NCBI GenBank assembly: GCA_001792895.1
Contig: MARA01000001.1
Location: 2,294,001-2,358,000 of the forward strand
Direction of reading: 5' to 3'
Origin: Lentinus brumalis
Taxonomy: Eukaryota; Basidiomycota; Agaricomycetes; Polyporales; Polyporaceae
DNA: 64,000 bases
Shown: positions 22,387 to 35,253 of the stretch, in pieces
How positions within the stretch are numbered: position 1 is the first letter of the stretch
Layout of the letters: every line of letters begins with the position of its first letter
Position numbers and translations under genes: made by a program
The notes under the pieces: generated by a model
Told to the model about the DNA's origin: nothing
Database searches by the model: none
What the model saw: the letters and a program-made list of their open reading frames with translations, nothing else

Positions 22387-25300
22387 AATTGAGGAGGGAC
22401 AAGCCCATCAGAGAACTGTTGAAAGAACATCCCAACGAGAAGATGTCGCGCTACGCCCAGCGCTCCGCCATGCATGTGTGCAGAAGCAAGGGGCGGAGTT
22501 TAATCAAGATGTCCGGCGAACGCAGCAGGCAAGAGCTTTCCCAAAACGGTACGGACCTTCAGATTTATGCCACGTATCCAGTCATGTTCCCAGGCATAGT
22601 AGAAGCTCTACTATTCGTTGCGTGAAGCTTACGACAGACCACGAACAGCTAGCCTACCCGTACTCCCCCGCTCTCCCGCGCGAGGGAACCATCAACCCAT
22701 CCGCCTAGCACGACGACTATCCTTCCGCTCAGCACGACAACTTCCCTTCAGACCCCACGGCCTGATGCCTGCAGCCGCTCCTGGACCACGGTCGTGGCTC
22801 ACCAAACGTCCGTACTCCCTCAGCCTTGTCCTACTCAGCGGTGAAGGTCTGGGAAGAACGCGTAGTCTCCAGCTCGAGCAACGAGCTCACCTGTCGCGGT
22901 AAGCTTCGCGGTTTCAGTTCTGCTTCCAGACCCGGGGCCTGGACTTACTTTGGGTCGGCGTTGAACAGCGCACGTCAAGACACCTGCAGTGATGTGTTCT
23001 GGACATCCTCCCGGGCAGAAACGATGCGTTCAAGCGCGTCCAGACGATCCTCGCCCTCGAGCTCCAAGTCAGCAGAGAAAGAGGTACGTGTCGCGACGCG
23101 TATTTGCGATTGCATGTACGCCGACTGACCTTCCGCTTCGCAGAACTACCCCGCAGCCAAATTCGAGACCGCGAGCGTCGATGGATCCGGTTCCAGATGG
23201 AGGGGCAAGACGCAGCGGTCGTTGTGGGCTGACTAGGGTACGTACCTTCATGTTGTACTGTTCACTTTCGCTACATGTTAGCTCACAGTACTTGCTTCAG
23301 CGTGCTTACCCGGCACTTCTCTCTCGCTCGACGTCTTCACTGGCGTGGTCGCGGGCCGCGGAGGAAGAGCTGGCAGATGCTGCGTGTTCCACGAGAGGCA
23401 GGATACCGTAGTCGATCTGCATCCTTCAAGTTCGTGAACCTTCCACCGCTATAGCATAGCAGCAACCGGCCTAGACGGCCTCAGGACCTGTCCAAGTCCG
23501 CGTTCAAGGTGTGTAGATGTACCCGACGTCGGAAAGTCGCTCGTTACTTACACGATGCGGCGCAGCTACGACGTCTCCGCAGTGCTTACCGCGTCCACGC
23601 CGTGATTCCCAAGCAGCATCCAAGCGTTTGCCGCCGCGGCAGTTCCCAGCAGGCATACGTCCATAGAGAACTCGCAGAAGAGCAGGGAGTCCGTGTGTAG
23701 CGCAGTGAGCAGTCCAAGCACGAAGGACACGACGAGCGAAGGTAAGCTCGACGCGGCGACTTGCCTCTTTCGGAGATGACGTCACGCGTCGCGGGATCTT
23801 GACAGCGAAGCGCGTACTGACCTTTCTCTTCAGACTTCCAGGACGCGCCTTCCCCAGCAAGACAGCAGTCCCCAGAGACGAGCGAAGAGACTAGCAGGAG
23901 CGAGCGACAGCAGCGACCGTTCTGGCCGCCTGCAATGTCCCTCGGAGACTCGGAGTTCCCTGGTACGTACCTCTGCTCCCCGTCGTCGCGCGACGCAGAC
24001 TCACCTGAACATCATCTTGCAGCGTGACGCGTCTCGAGTCCGACGGCAGCAGCGTGTAGGCTGCCGGACTACCTGGGCTGGGGCTGAACAGGAGAGAGGT
24101 ACGTACCGGCTTGCTTGTTCATCTCGTAACTTCCAACTGACCTGAGTATTGGCATTGCAGGCTGCAGCTAGTCGTGGCCGTGGCAGCGAGGCGGCTATAT
24201 TGCTCGCATGTGCCTTCAACAGCGGCGAAGGACGAAGGATGAGGGAACGCAGAGGCCTGGCGGCGGCGGGATGGTGGTGGTTGCGGAGAGAAGACGCGAC
24301 GCGGTTCTGGTCGACGGCGAATCGCGCCGATCTTGGCAAGCGCCCGGAGCGCGATGAGAACGCGGCGTGAGCCGCACCTCTGTAGTGCTCGCTCGTGGCA
24401 CACAATTCGTAAGTGGATCATTTGGACTGACTCGTGGTTTGCAGTCGCTAATGCGGGGTTACAGGACGATGCTATCAGCGTGAGCCGGCTGGAGCAGCTG
24501 GGCAGGGCCTCAGTCCTGCCGTCTTGCATAGAGACCGCAGATCTGCAGGTGAGTACCACCAGCCCCTCTGGAGGTGCGCGCCGGGCGTTGTGAGCTGACC
24601 GGGCTTCTTATGCAGCTGTCGGCTAGTATGGAAGGCCCTCGGGCATCCGGCAGCGGGTGAGCATGGTGGCAGGCCGGACGGTCTTGAAGCTTGAAGGCAC
24701 AGCCGCGTGCGGCCTGAAGAGTAAGTCATTCTCCTTGATCTACACAGTCTGACGTTGTACTCGCTCCCATTCGTTTTTGCAGCCGCTCCAGGCTCGCTGG
24801 TCGAGCAGCCCGGCCGCCATCTCGTTCTGTCCTCAAGGCAAGACGTTTCCGGCAGCGGGTTGACGGCTACGCACCACTGGTGCTCCTTATGTCGCCGCTG
24901 TCAGAAGACGGCATCAGTACGTTCGTTCTGCGCTGGCAGACGAAGGCTTCGGTGAGTATTACAAGCTGTCTTGTCTGTGCTTGGACTAACTAACCATCGT
25001 CTCCTGGCAGATATTGTGCTCAACTCGAAGGCCAGCAACGCGTCGTCATCTAGGCCAGGAACAGGTGAGCGAGTCCGTTGCTCTCGCCGTGCTGATGTTG
25101 TAGTCTTCTCGTAGAGCTGTTGGCCGGCGTCGACTCGCGCAAGACTGCGAGTCTGCTGCACCGCCCGACTAACGTCGCTTTCAGGACTTTCCGGCAGCAG
25201 CATCGCGTCGCGGCGACGCTGCTGGCCTCGGAAGCACTGCCGGCGCATTCCGAGATGGCTTCTCCGAGGATCACGGTGAGTACTCAGAAGCTGCTGTCGC

Positions 25301-25830
25301 GGCTAGCTCGCTGGCTGACTGCTTCTCGCAAGGGATAGTGTTGTGCGCATCTGGGCGACCAATCCGCCCGGCGGGTTTGACGCGAGTCTGCGGAGGCTGC
25401 AGCACGACGGCGAGAGCTCGTGCGGCCGTTCTGGCATCGCCCGGGGAGCTCAGCACGCCGCGAGCGAGATGTGTCGGCCGGCGTTGACTCGGGCATGACG
25501 AGTACGTGGCCGACGCTCTGGGAGCTTCCCGGCAGCGTATGCACCGGCGGTGTCGCGTCCCGGCACGCTGCTGGGCTCGACAGGGCTGCGGGCGCAACTG
25601 GGGTTCTCGGTGAGTACACGACGCTGTCCGGCTGCGTTCCTGGCTTACCGCATCTCGCAGGAATCATCTGGCAGGGCTCGTACGCGTCTGCGCGGCCAGT
25701 TCTGCTGCGGACGCGGACAGAGCGCGGATTGCCGGGAGGTGGTGAGGCGGCAGGACGGGGATCTTGGACGGAGAGAATTCGCCGCGGCGGCGGGCGGCGG
25801 GCATTACGTAGTCTGTAGCGTACCTGTCGG
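22387..25830 (+). other. Locus W (U2)
   Basis: Same intron series as U1, with small deletions in several exons (for example near 23779, 24142 and 25550). Intron boundaries are preserved. Confidence 0.38.
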
Positions 25831-26470
25831 TAGCCGTAGACGCAATGGAGAGATTTCCAGGACGTCGAGACGTGCGCCTGAGATCTGAGAACGCAGCAGG
25901 CGTCGATGCGATCGAGGAAGGGAGAGGTACCGAGAACCGAGCACCGAGCACCCGAGATGACGCGACCAAGACGAGAAGGCAAGCCGCAGGACGCCCGGGG
26001 AAAACAGACAGACATACGGGCGACATACGCGGCCAGAAAAAAGCAATTTCTGGGACCTGTGTACACGACCCCTGCGGCATCCGAGCCCAGCCCACCGCCC
26101 TGCCGGCGCGCACCCCCCGTCCAGTATACTGCCCCCCCGTGTGTCCTAACGAACCGTTTGTTTCTCTGGCAGCCTCTCTCGCTCGCCCGAACGGGCATGG
26201 CCAGATCGCCGCCAGATCGCGCGCGTCGTGCGTCGTGGCTTCGCGGTCTTCTTGCGTCGTTCGCGAACGTCGAAGTGCACTCAGCTGCATCGCCACACGC
26301 GTATCGGGCATCGGGTATCGCATACGCAGCGTCGGTACCTCGTCCATACAGCAGACTACAGACGACAGCAGACAACAGACGACAGCAGACCGAGAAAACA
26401 GAACCGGGACCTCTATCTCCAAACACACGATACATAGCAAATCGGACCCGAGCATCTCTCCGTGAATCTT

Positions 26471-28445
26471 TCAAAAGAGCAGGTCGTCCAACCCGTTTCC
26501 GGACGAAGCAGGGGGTGCGGCACTGGAGGCCGCAGGCGTACTCGAGAACGACCCAAAGCCAGCACCTGCGGGAGGCCTGGTCCCTCCCCAAATGTTCGCC
26601 TGCGCCTTTTCCTTCTCCAGATCCTTGATGCTCTTCTGCTGCGAGGCACCAGCGCCACCCACAGGCTTGCTCGCAGACCCGAGGGACATGGACCACAAGT
26701 CGTCGAAGCTCGCCGCCGGCTTCTGCTGCTGCTGCGAACCGACGCCTGGTGATGTCGTCGTCGCACGCGGTGGTGGGGACGTCGGCGACATGACCGCCTG
26801 ATTGGGGACGAGAGGCACACCCATCGGCGGGGGACTAGCCATCATCGGACGCATCATGTTCTGCATCGGGTTCTGAACCGGCGCAGCGGGAGGCGAGATG
26901 TACGCTGGCCTAGCTGGGGCCGCCGCCGCGCTGGTAGAGAGCATGTTGAAGAGACTGTTGTTCGTCGACTGCCCTGGCGCCTGCGGTTGGTATCCAGGGG
27001 GAGAGAGCGGCGCAGCGGGCTGAGCAGCCAGCGGGGGCGGCAGGGCAGTGGGTATCGCAGAAGCACCAAAGAAGGCATTGGAAGCAGGCGCAGCAGACGG
27101 CGGCGCGCTTTGGAAGTCGTCGAAGTCATCGTCACCGCCTAGCCAATGTCAGTCATGAAGGTGAGGGATCATCAGCGGGAACGTACCTGCTTGCAGCGAC
27201 TGTGAACCAAGTACCGGAAGCGCCTTCTCCGCGGCGACGGGAACAGCAGATGCACCGCCGAAGTCGTCATCATCCATACCCAAGAGGTCGATCTCTGGCT
27301 GCTTCGCCTTGGGCGGTTCCGGGGCAGCAGTCGGAAGAGTCGATGACCGCTGAGGATTCGAGGTACGCGCGGAACTTGTGCCCGCGGCCGAGTTGGAACG
27401 GCGGGTCGAGACGATGTCATCGTCGCCCGCATCGTACTCCTGGAAGTTCCTCCTCGAGCTGGATCCGCTCCCGCCGCCGCCGCTGCCAGACCCGCCATAG
27501 CTGTCGTATTCTTGCGCAAGTTCAAATCGAGTTCGGACCATGAACAACGGACGAACTCACCGCTGTAGTTCCCACTGTCGTAGCTCCCACCACCCCCATA
27601 GCTGCCGCTTCCGCCATTCCCGAGGCTGTCACTCCCGAAGCCTCCGTAACGACCGCCGCCAGAGCTGAAACTCATGGCATCGTTGCCAGTGCCGATGTAC
27701 TTGTTCTTCGCCTTGCGGCGCTCGGTTCGATTTTCTGTACGTCGCCCAAGAAGTCCACGAGCTCCTTCGACCTGTTCCGTACTACAAGAACGGTCAGCAG
27801 TCAGTCAAGTAAAGCACCAAAGCATTGGTACGTACCGTTTATGCCCTGATCCTTGCCCTTCTCATCCACACAGTAGAAGTTCCTGAGCATCTTGATGGTG
27901 CCAATGTGGGAGGGTGCATCGTCCACAACGCGCTCGCTGCCGTTCTTCACCAGGTACTCGAGCAGTTGCAGTGCCTACGTATGGGGTCAGGACTAGATGT
28001 GAGTGAGACTGTGCGTCTCACCTTGTAGATTTGTCGCACTGACGCGCCTCCTTCTCCATGCACCGAGCGTAGTTAGCAGGCATGATCTCGTTGCAGTTCT
28101 GGCTGCGCTCTGTCAGACAGAGCAGCGCGACATCAACGTAACGAGTACTCACAAGTTGAAGGTCCCTCGGGCAATATCCTGCATCAACGTCGAGCTCGCG
28201 CCCCTACGCGACTCAGCATCCTCGCATCGACGCAGGTTGGCAGCAAGACATACCGAGGCTCGCCATTGGTGCGTCCCGCACCTTCGCTTCATCTCGCTGA
28301 CATTGAAGACGACATTCTTGGCCTGCGGAGGCGTCGGTGGTGCGTTCCAATTCATGCGAGGTGACACGCACCTGGTTGTACACCGACTTGATGCCGTACA
28401 TGGTGATCTGCGAGCGCGCACTCGGAGAGACCCGATGCGGTCCAT
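26471..28445 (-). pseudogene. ENT3-like epsin, unit U3, frameshifted
   Basis: Same layout. The last exon (26471-27138, 668 nt) is intact. Exon 7 reads the expected acidic/Phe region (DLLGMDDDDFGG). Exon 6 is changed at the linker: SYDSGNYSG is followed directly by the splice donor, and part of the basic stretch after GTGND is shorter. The two single-base losses of exon 2 and the missing G of the QWRQIYK motif are present. Several substitutions are shared with U4/U5 (for example NGGSGSYGGGGSYDSGNYS) and others with U1/U2, giving a mosaic copy. Confidence 0.87.
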
Positions 28446-29549
28446 GGCGGGCGATGACGTGGATGGGCGACGACGAGGTGGTGGGCGTGGTCAACGCTGA
28501 TGACGGCGTCGGCGGTGTCTCCAGGTGTCGTCCAGCGTGGGTCAACGCTCGCTCGAAGTCCGTCCTCCCTTCGACGCACAAGCGCCCCGATCCCGCGCCG
28601 TGTTCAAGAGTTCCCATTGGCTGCCGTCCCTCGACGTCCTCCCTCGCCATCGCTGCAAGACCGTCCTCCGCCCTGCTTCACGCACTCGAACACGCACGCT
28701 CAGGTCTCTCCAGGTGCGCACTCTTCGTCTCTGCCCTCCTCCAGCCACGCTCTCGCCGCCGTCTTCGACTCCGTCCCTCCACGTCCTCCGCTCCGCCGCG
28801 CTCAACACACGCGCGCAGCACGACTGCCCATGCGTGGGCTCTAGCCGGGTAGAGGGCGCAGTAGTTTCCATGTACTTACACCTGCCGTAAGCACCTCGAT
28901 ATAATGATTCTATTCGATCATCCCATCCCGCGGCGGCTCTGTCTACGACCTCGGTACGTCTGTTCATTCGAGATCCAATCCATCCATCCCGCCATGGCTG
29001 CGCCTAGCGTACATCCCCAAAGGTACGTCCCCATCCCACGAGACATCCTACCAAACACAGTGCTGACAATGGTCTTGACTAGCTGAAGCTGTTTCAGCGT
29101 GCATCGCGCACTTCGCGTCCCAGCACGCACAGAACTCCGGCTTCCACCATCGCGCGTGTCGATGAGACGCCTCGTGAACACGTCTAGCGACTCCCACAGG
29201 ACCCCTGCGAACCTCCGACACGCGCCACAAACGCGCCCTGAACCCTTGTCCGTCCGCCGCGACGCGTTATCTCCCACGCCCGCCACAAATTCGCCCGCCA
29301 CGTCCGCGCATACAGTTGCATGCATGCGCGACATGCCTCATTTGATAGCGGCACGCTACGCGCACCGGACGATGTCCGTCCCGTGCGAAACGGTTCAGGG
29401 TACGTCGCGCTACCCTCGATTTACTGCTGACCTGCGCAGAAATCTGCCGTTTGCCAGCGCAGAACCTCCGAATCCGGGTCCAAACAACCACCCCAGCTCC
29501 CGCGAACCTCCCTGCACCAGGACGACTCGCTTTCGCGTCAATCCGGGGA

Positions 29550-30950
29550 GGTCCGATCCAGCATCAAACGCGCCATTTCATGGCAAACTCGGACACGACG
29601 TCGACTTCCCACCGCCGCAAGCTCACCCTGTCCCTTCGACGACCCAACACGCTCTCTCTACACACAAACGGCCCCCTATCTACGTCTGAAACGCCCGGCG
29701 CAAGCCTTGCCGACGTCGTCAACATGCTCGTCCCCTCGGCCAACGCCGCACACTCGACCCGCCATATCTCGCCCAACCCGGCCGCTATCGCCTGCAAACC
29801 AGCTGCGTCAGCTACCGCTGAACAGTTCCAATCGAACCAGCCCCCACTCGCCGTGAGCCGGGCAGGTCGAGAAATCGCACAAAAGTGCGATTTCATTGCA
29901 TTCTTCCCGCCCGCCCGATCTCGCCGCCTCTCCCGCACGTCCCTCGCCTCCGGACGGCCGGCGAACACTTCAAGCGTGTTACGGTGACTCTCAAGCACCC
30001 GTACGCCCACGCTACGCGCCGCCCCGACGAGTTCTGAAGACCCGTCGTCACCGCGGGCAGCGGCCAAGCCGCCCACGCGATCTGGCATATCTCCCCCAGA
30101 CCCCGACCAATCGCCGTCAAACCAGGCCCGCCAGAGCGCACTGAACGGCTTGCATCTAACGCGCCCTCTCTCGCGTTGCTCCGGGCGGGTCCAGAAATCG
30201 CCCGAAAGTGCGATTTCATTGCACTTTCGCCGCCCGGGCACTCTCGTCGACTCTCCCGCCAACGCCCCGCGTCCGAACGGCCGGCGAACGCTTCAGCCGC
30301 GTCACACACGTCCTCGAGACTGTGTACGCCCACATCACGCACCGCCAGGACGAGTTCTGAAATCTCGTCGTCGGCGCAGCCAGCGGTCGAGCCCGCCCAC
30401 GCGAACCGCCATAAGTCCCCCAATATCCGCCCGGTCGCCGTCAATCCGGGGAAGTCAGACTGCACTGAACATCCCGCATCTAACCAGTCCCCTCTCGCGT
30501 CGATCCGGGCGGGTTTAGAAATCGGTCGAAAGTGCGATTCTATTGCACTTCCGCCGCCCGGCCGATCTCGTCGACTCTCCCGCGTGCGCTCCATGTCCGG
30601 ACGGCCGCCGAACACCTCAAGCGTGTCGTCAAGGTCCTCAAGACCGTGTACGCTCACACTGCGCACCGCCCGACGAGTTCTCAAATCTCGTCGTGCTCAC
30701 GGCCAGCGGGCTCAAGGCTGCCCGGCGCGTCACCAATCCGGCCGTATCTCCCCCGTCCCCCGCCGGATTCTGACGCGGCCTCGTTCCCCAGATTACCCGA
30801 GCACGTCCGCATCGAATGCGACGTCGTCCGCGCGGATCTGAGCACGTCGAGGAATCCGTGCCCATCGCGACTTCATGGCACCCCGGACTCGACGACGCTC
30901 TCCCGGCCTGTGCTCGTCCCGGGCCACCGCCACACCACTTCAGCAGACGT
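29550..30950. repeat. ~320-bp repeats in locus X (U3)
   Basis: Anchors at 29871, 30194 and 30518 give spacings of 323 and 324, the latter exactly 108 codons. Confidence 0.65.
29871..29894. repeat. Same palindrome with loop AAAA (U3)
   Basis: The arms are identical to those of U1, but the loop is AAAA, the reverse complement of the U1 loop. The element is therefore inverted relative to U1/U2. Confidence 0.85.
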
Positions 30951-31849
30951 ATGTATGCCGCAGACGTCCCGGACGACCGGTCTGCGGCTCCTCAAGTCAA
31001 GATCTCAAAACCGAACTCGTCGGCCGGCCGAGCAGCTCACCAAAACATCAACTCGCGGCCCAGGCATATCAAGCCCGCCGAGCATCCCGAACGCACAAGT
31101 GGCATGCCCGGAGAGTACGTCCGGTGTGTCTGCGGCCGAAGACACGGGGAAATCGGACGGCGCAAGCTCGCACGAGTGGGAGCCGCGGGCAGGACGACGT
31201 CCGGCCATATCTCAACAACGCCGCGTTCCCCAGCTATGCCGTGTGAACAAACGCATGCGGCCATGCCCGCAGCGAGCTGGAACGCGAGCCTCCGCACGCC
31301 GGAGGCGTTCTCACTGCGCCGGGCGAGCATCTCGCCGTCGAGGTACGTCAGATCCGCCAGATCGACTGTACCCCACGCTGACATCCATCCCACAGCCCTG
31401 TCTCGACCAGCAGCCTCAAGACGAATTGGACGGCCTTGCCGGCCGTGCACGACACCTCAAAATGCAACGCATGCGACTCTCGGACTCGCCGACCTCGGGC
31501 GAGACGACGCCAACGCCCGGCCTGCCGGCGAATAGCACGCCACGCGGGACCTGCAGCGCGAGAAGAACCGCACCCACGCCAATGCGAAGGTCGGTGTACG
31601 AGGCCGAGGACGACGCGGGACACGGAGACCCGGAGCACACCGCAGAGACACGGGGTGCACCGGGCCTCCTGGACGCAGCGTCGGCCGCACAGAAGACGGG
31701 CAGCAGTCTCGAGGGCGCGGCGGACGCGCTGCGCCGTGCCGAACAGACACGGTCGCGGCGTACTGTACTTAGAGCTCAGGCCGATGTATCTAGCAAGTTA
31801 GCCAGCGCGAATATACCTCGTTATACGAGAATCCTTGTGTGATTGGGTG

Positions 31850-33430
31850 GGCGGCGTGCGGCGGTCGTTGCGATAAGAGTTGGTGCCGGATTGCAGCGTG
31901 AAATCTTCCGGCGGACTGGTAGTCGCGCAGAGCTGCCTAGGGACGTAACGGGAGGCCGTCGGCCTCCCGGTCGGCCGCTGTGGTGAGCAGTGTTCGCGGT
32001 CAGTAAGGGCTCGTGCTTCAGATGAAGCAGTTCGACTTACTCCGGGCGATGCAGTCGCAGTAAGTACCCTAAAACGCAATTTTGTGTGAACTGATGATCT
32101 GTGCCGTGAAAGGACAAAGACAGCTTACTTTCGCGTTCACTGACTTTGAAACCTGCGTCGAAGAACGCGAAGTGAGCACTGAATAGCTCGACTCCGTGAC
32201 AGTAAATGATACTCACCATCAAAGAAGACTGCTCGCCTGGCACCTGGAGGCTCGCGTCCCCACTGCGCGCACCATGAGCTTAACACTGGAGAGAGCACAC
32301 GTATATGTTGACACGACGTGCAGAAGACTCTGATGCTCACGTAGAAGTGCACCGACTCGTCGTACAGACAGCTTCAAGCCGGCAGGTTCTGCGCGAGCAG
32401 GTACGTCAGTATGTGTCTACAAGAGGAGGTAGTATAATTCGTACCTGCCTTGGCCGCGGTCGAGCTCGGCCAATGATTTCGTTCCTGGTCGCCGAAGCGA
32501 TGGGCGGAGTCTGGAGACCGGACTGGCGTCGAGTGGCACGGTCTCGGAGAACTGCGAGACCAGTATCAGCAAAGGGTGGAAATAGGTACAAGAATGTACA
32601 AACCTTCTTGAGGAATACCACGCGCTCGACATGGAAGTAGGGACTGCGGTGAGGTATGAATGCGAGACTGAGTAAATGCAAGGACCACTCAGTCAGAGAG
32701 GTCGTCGTCGTGGTAGACTCGTAGTATTGTCGGAACGTACCTGTGCGAAGCAATCTCAGATGCCCGGGATAGATCTGCAGTTCCTTGAAGTATGTTAGCA
32801 TGGTCATGAAGCTGAAAGCGCGACCCCAACTCACCCTGTACTTCGGTTCGAGGCTTCAACACTTGACGAACATGGTGGTATGTGGCGGCATCGGTACCTG
32901 AAGGAGAGACATCCAGGTGAGTGGAGGTCTCGCGTCAATGCAAATGTGCATACGTACGTACCCTCGAAATAAAGCCACTGCGCCGTGCCGAGTGCGAATA
33001 CGCGCGCATGCAGTCGGTATGCATGACCGTCCTGCCTAAGAGCTCGACTCGTTAGGCGAGTATCTGCAACGCGAATAGAGTCAGAGCGAGTAGTAAAAGA
33101 CAAGAGTGTACTGACTTGTGATGGGGCCGGGTAGGGTAAGGGATGCTGTGCCCGAGATAGCCGTCGAGCTATAGCTACTATACGAATGACGTGTTAGTAC
33201 GCATGGACATCATACAAGCATACTACGAAACATACCTGCTGTGGAGAGTCGCCATGGACGGGGTCCTGTGAAGTCACGGATAGTCAGCACCCAGAACTCG
33301 GGCGTGCGCCGGTCAATAACCATACCAGCTCGAAAGGATGCGCGATGTGTGTGTGGGCAGCCGAGAGAGAGGATGTAATAGGGTGTAAGAGAGGACGAAA
33401 GATATCATGCACGCATTGATGGGGGAAGGG
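31850..33430 (-). other. Locus Y (U3), diverged version
   Basis: Alignable to the U1 version block by block, but with many substitutions and indels throughout. The exon-like block at 32980-33060 reads LTSRALRQDGHAYRLHAR, matching LPSRARTQDGYAYCLHAR of U1, while the intron-like parts differ strongly. Confidence 0.32.
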
Positions 33431-33912
33431 AGGGTAGAGTCGGAAGCAAGCATCATATGTATAGGAATAAATGAACGATGAAGCTAGTATACGGGTATAA
33501 CCGTGCGAGTGGGTAAGAAAAGAGTAAGCAGCAAAATAGACATGCCCGCTAGACACTACATACGGTGAGGAATGAGGGAGAAGAAGGGGGAGTACGACTC
33601 GGGAAGGGGAGGGACGCGCGACTCGGGGGCCCTCGACCTCGGTCTTGCGGGGTTCTTATACTCGAGGAGAGCCGTGTTTCGTGTTCCGACAGATCTAGCG
33701 AGTCACGTTCTAAACCTTACTGCGTTCAACAAAGTAAGGTTCAGAGCGTGACCGGGTGAACACCATCCGGGATGGGGTGAGGGTCCTTGGGAAATGGGCG
33801 GGCAGAAGTCTGTTGAGCGAATTGAGGAAGGAGTCCAGGGAGACTAGCGAGTACTAGCCGTGACAGAGAATGCCCGTCTAGACGCCAGAGGCTTGATGGA
33901 GCTATTCTGGGC

Positions 33913-34168
33913 TCAAGCAGCCTTGTATCGTCGGCGGACGGAGTGAGGAGGAGGAGGTCTTGCTGTTAGCGAGCAAACAACACAATTCCCTGCTTTTCGG
34001 GAGATTATTGAGCGTTCAAGTGCTTCAGGTATGTATGAGTTGGTACCTATAGCAAGCGCTAAAGACTGAAGTAGACGGGGACAGTCGTCGTGACAGCAGA
34101 AGTGGTGTAGCCGTCCAAATCCTGCTCGGATTGCGCCCGAAGGTGCAAGCATCTGAAGTTGATACTGC
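33913..34168 (-). CDS. Locus Z (U3): diverged but open counterpart
   Basis: About 85 codons, aligned to the U1 frame with many amino-acid changes in its N-terminal half and a conserved C-terminal half (ISRKAGNCVVCSLTARPPPP, ending RRRYKAA). The 9-nt length difference from U1 keeps the frame. The putative acceptor TTGCAG and upstream donor GTAAGC are preserved. Confidence 0.3.
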
Positions 34169-35253
34169 AACTCAACTTGTCAGTCATTTACCCACATAAT
34201 GTGCAGAGAATATGCTACTACACCTGTGCAATGTACCATGCATTTGTAGAGTGCGGTCCTGCACTGAGTATAGGCATATATTGATGATGTTTTCCGGAGG
34301 AGCGTCAACGGAAGCGGAGAGCGCTTACATTGCCATTTCGGGTCGCAACTCATTTCGGGAAATCCGCTGCGCGCCGCCGGCGTTCTCTCCGCTTGCTCGC
34401 TCGTATGCACTGGCTTCCACAACTGTACTATTGCCCGACACTGTCGATCCAAAAGAATTAATGCCTACTTTGGGACTCTATCCGCTTACAGCTGCGTGGA
34501 TCGTCTTGAACATTATAGTAGTGAATAAGTAAGTACTCATCTGAGCTCAATCGGAGCAGTTTGCTCTTCGTAAGGGCTATGCAGTGGCACCGATACAGTA
34601 CACTGGCTACAGAACAGGCGGCAAGACAGCGGGCTCAGCACAGACTACCGTCTATCCCGAAGCGGCAAGTGAAGCATGAGTCATGACAGAGGCCCGCCGG
34701 CGGGGACTCTCCTGATCTAGACCCACCGAGGTGTTCAACCTAGAATGCTGGGAGAGGGAATAGAAGCTTCCTCATTACTCTGATGAGTGGCTGTCATGAC
34801 GTGTTCGCCTGAATATTCTCTCCGTGCCTCAGACCTCGGTGTTCCGCTGATTCCCTCCCAGCCTCAGTTGCAGGATCATTCCAGCTGCTCCTCAGCATAC
34901 CGCCTGCAGACATGCACTAGCAGAAGTTGAGGCACACGGTAAGCTGGCGTCGGCGAGCCCATACCCAGCGATAGAGCCCGTAGGTACCGCGGTGTATGGT
35001 TGGCGTGGGTTCTCCGATCATGCTTGGACCCTGAGGCTGCATATATCCTCGACTTCTCTCGGCTACACACCATTGCTCCGTCTATTCTGATAGACATTCC
35101 CATGGCTACAGCACATCCCAGGATACCATCTCGACAGACCAGACAGGGAGCCCCCACTGTGCAATAGCAGTGCGCTGAAGACTCACAGCATGAGGGACTG
35201 ATGACATTCATGTAAGTTGCGTTTGGATACCTCAGATAAGTAGAACATCTCAC

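Larger units (their letters stand above)
13516..26330. repeat. Tandem unit U2 (12,815 bp)
   Basis: Second complete unit, same gene order as U1. It is nearly identical to U1 by substitution but shorter through many small deletions in GC-rich runs. It contains the 324-bp optional segment of locus W (23404-23727). Confidence 0.95.
28612..31990 (+). other. Locus X (U3)
   Basis: Counterpart of U1 locus X, more diverged by substitution at its 5' side (about 28850-29550). Here the minus strand is open for 263 codons (29893-30684) across two adjacent repeats, and the translations of the two repeats align at 108-residue spacing. That is the longest repeat-spanning frame in any copy. Substitutions between the two repeats do not favour third positions, so coding is not established. 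Confidence 0.28.
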
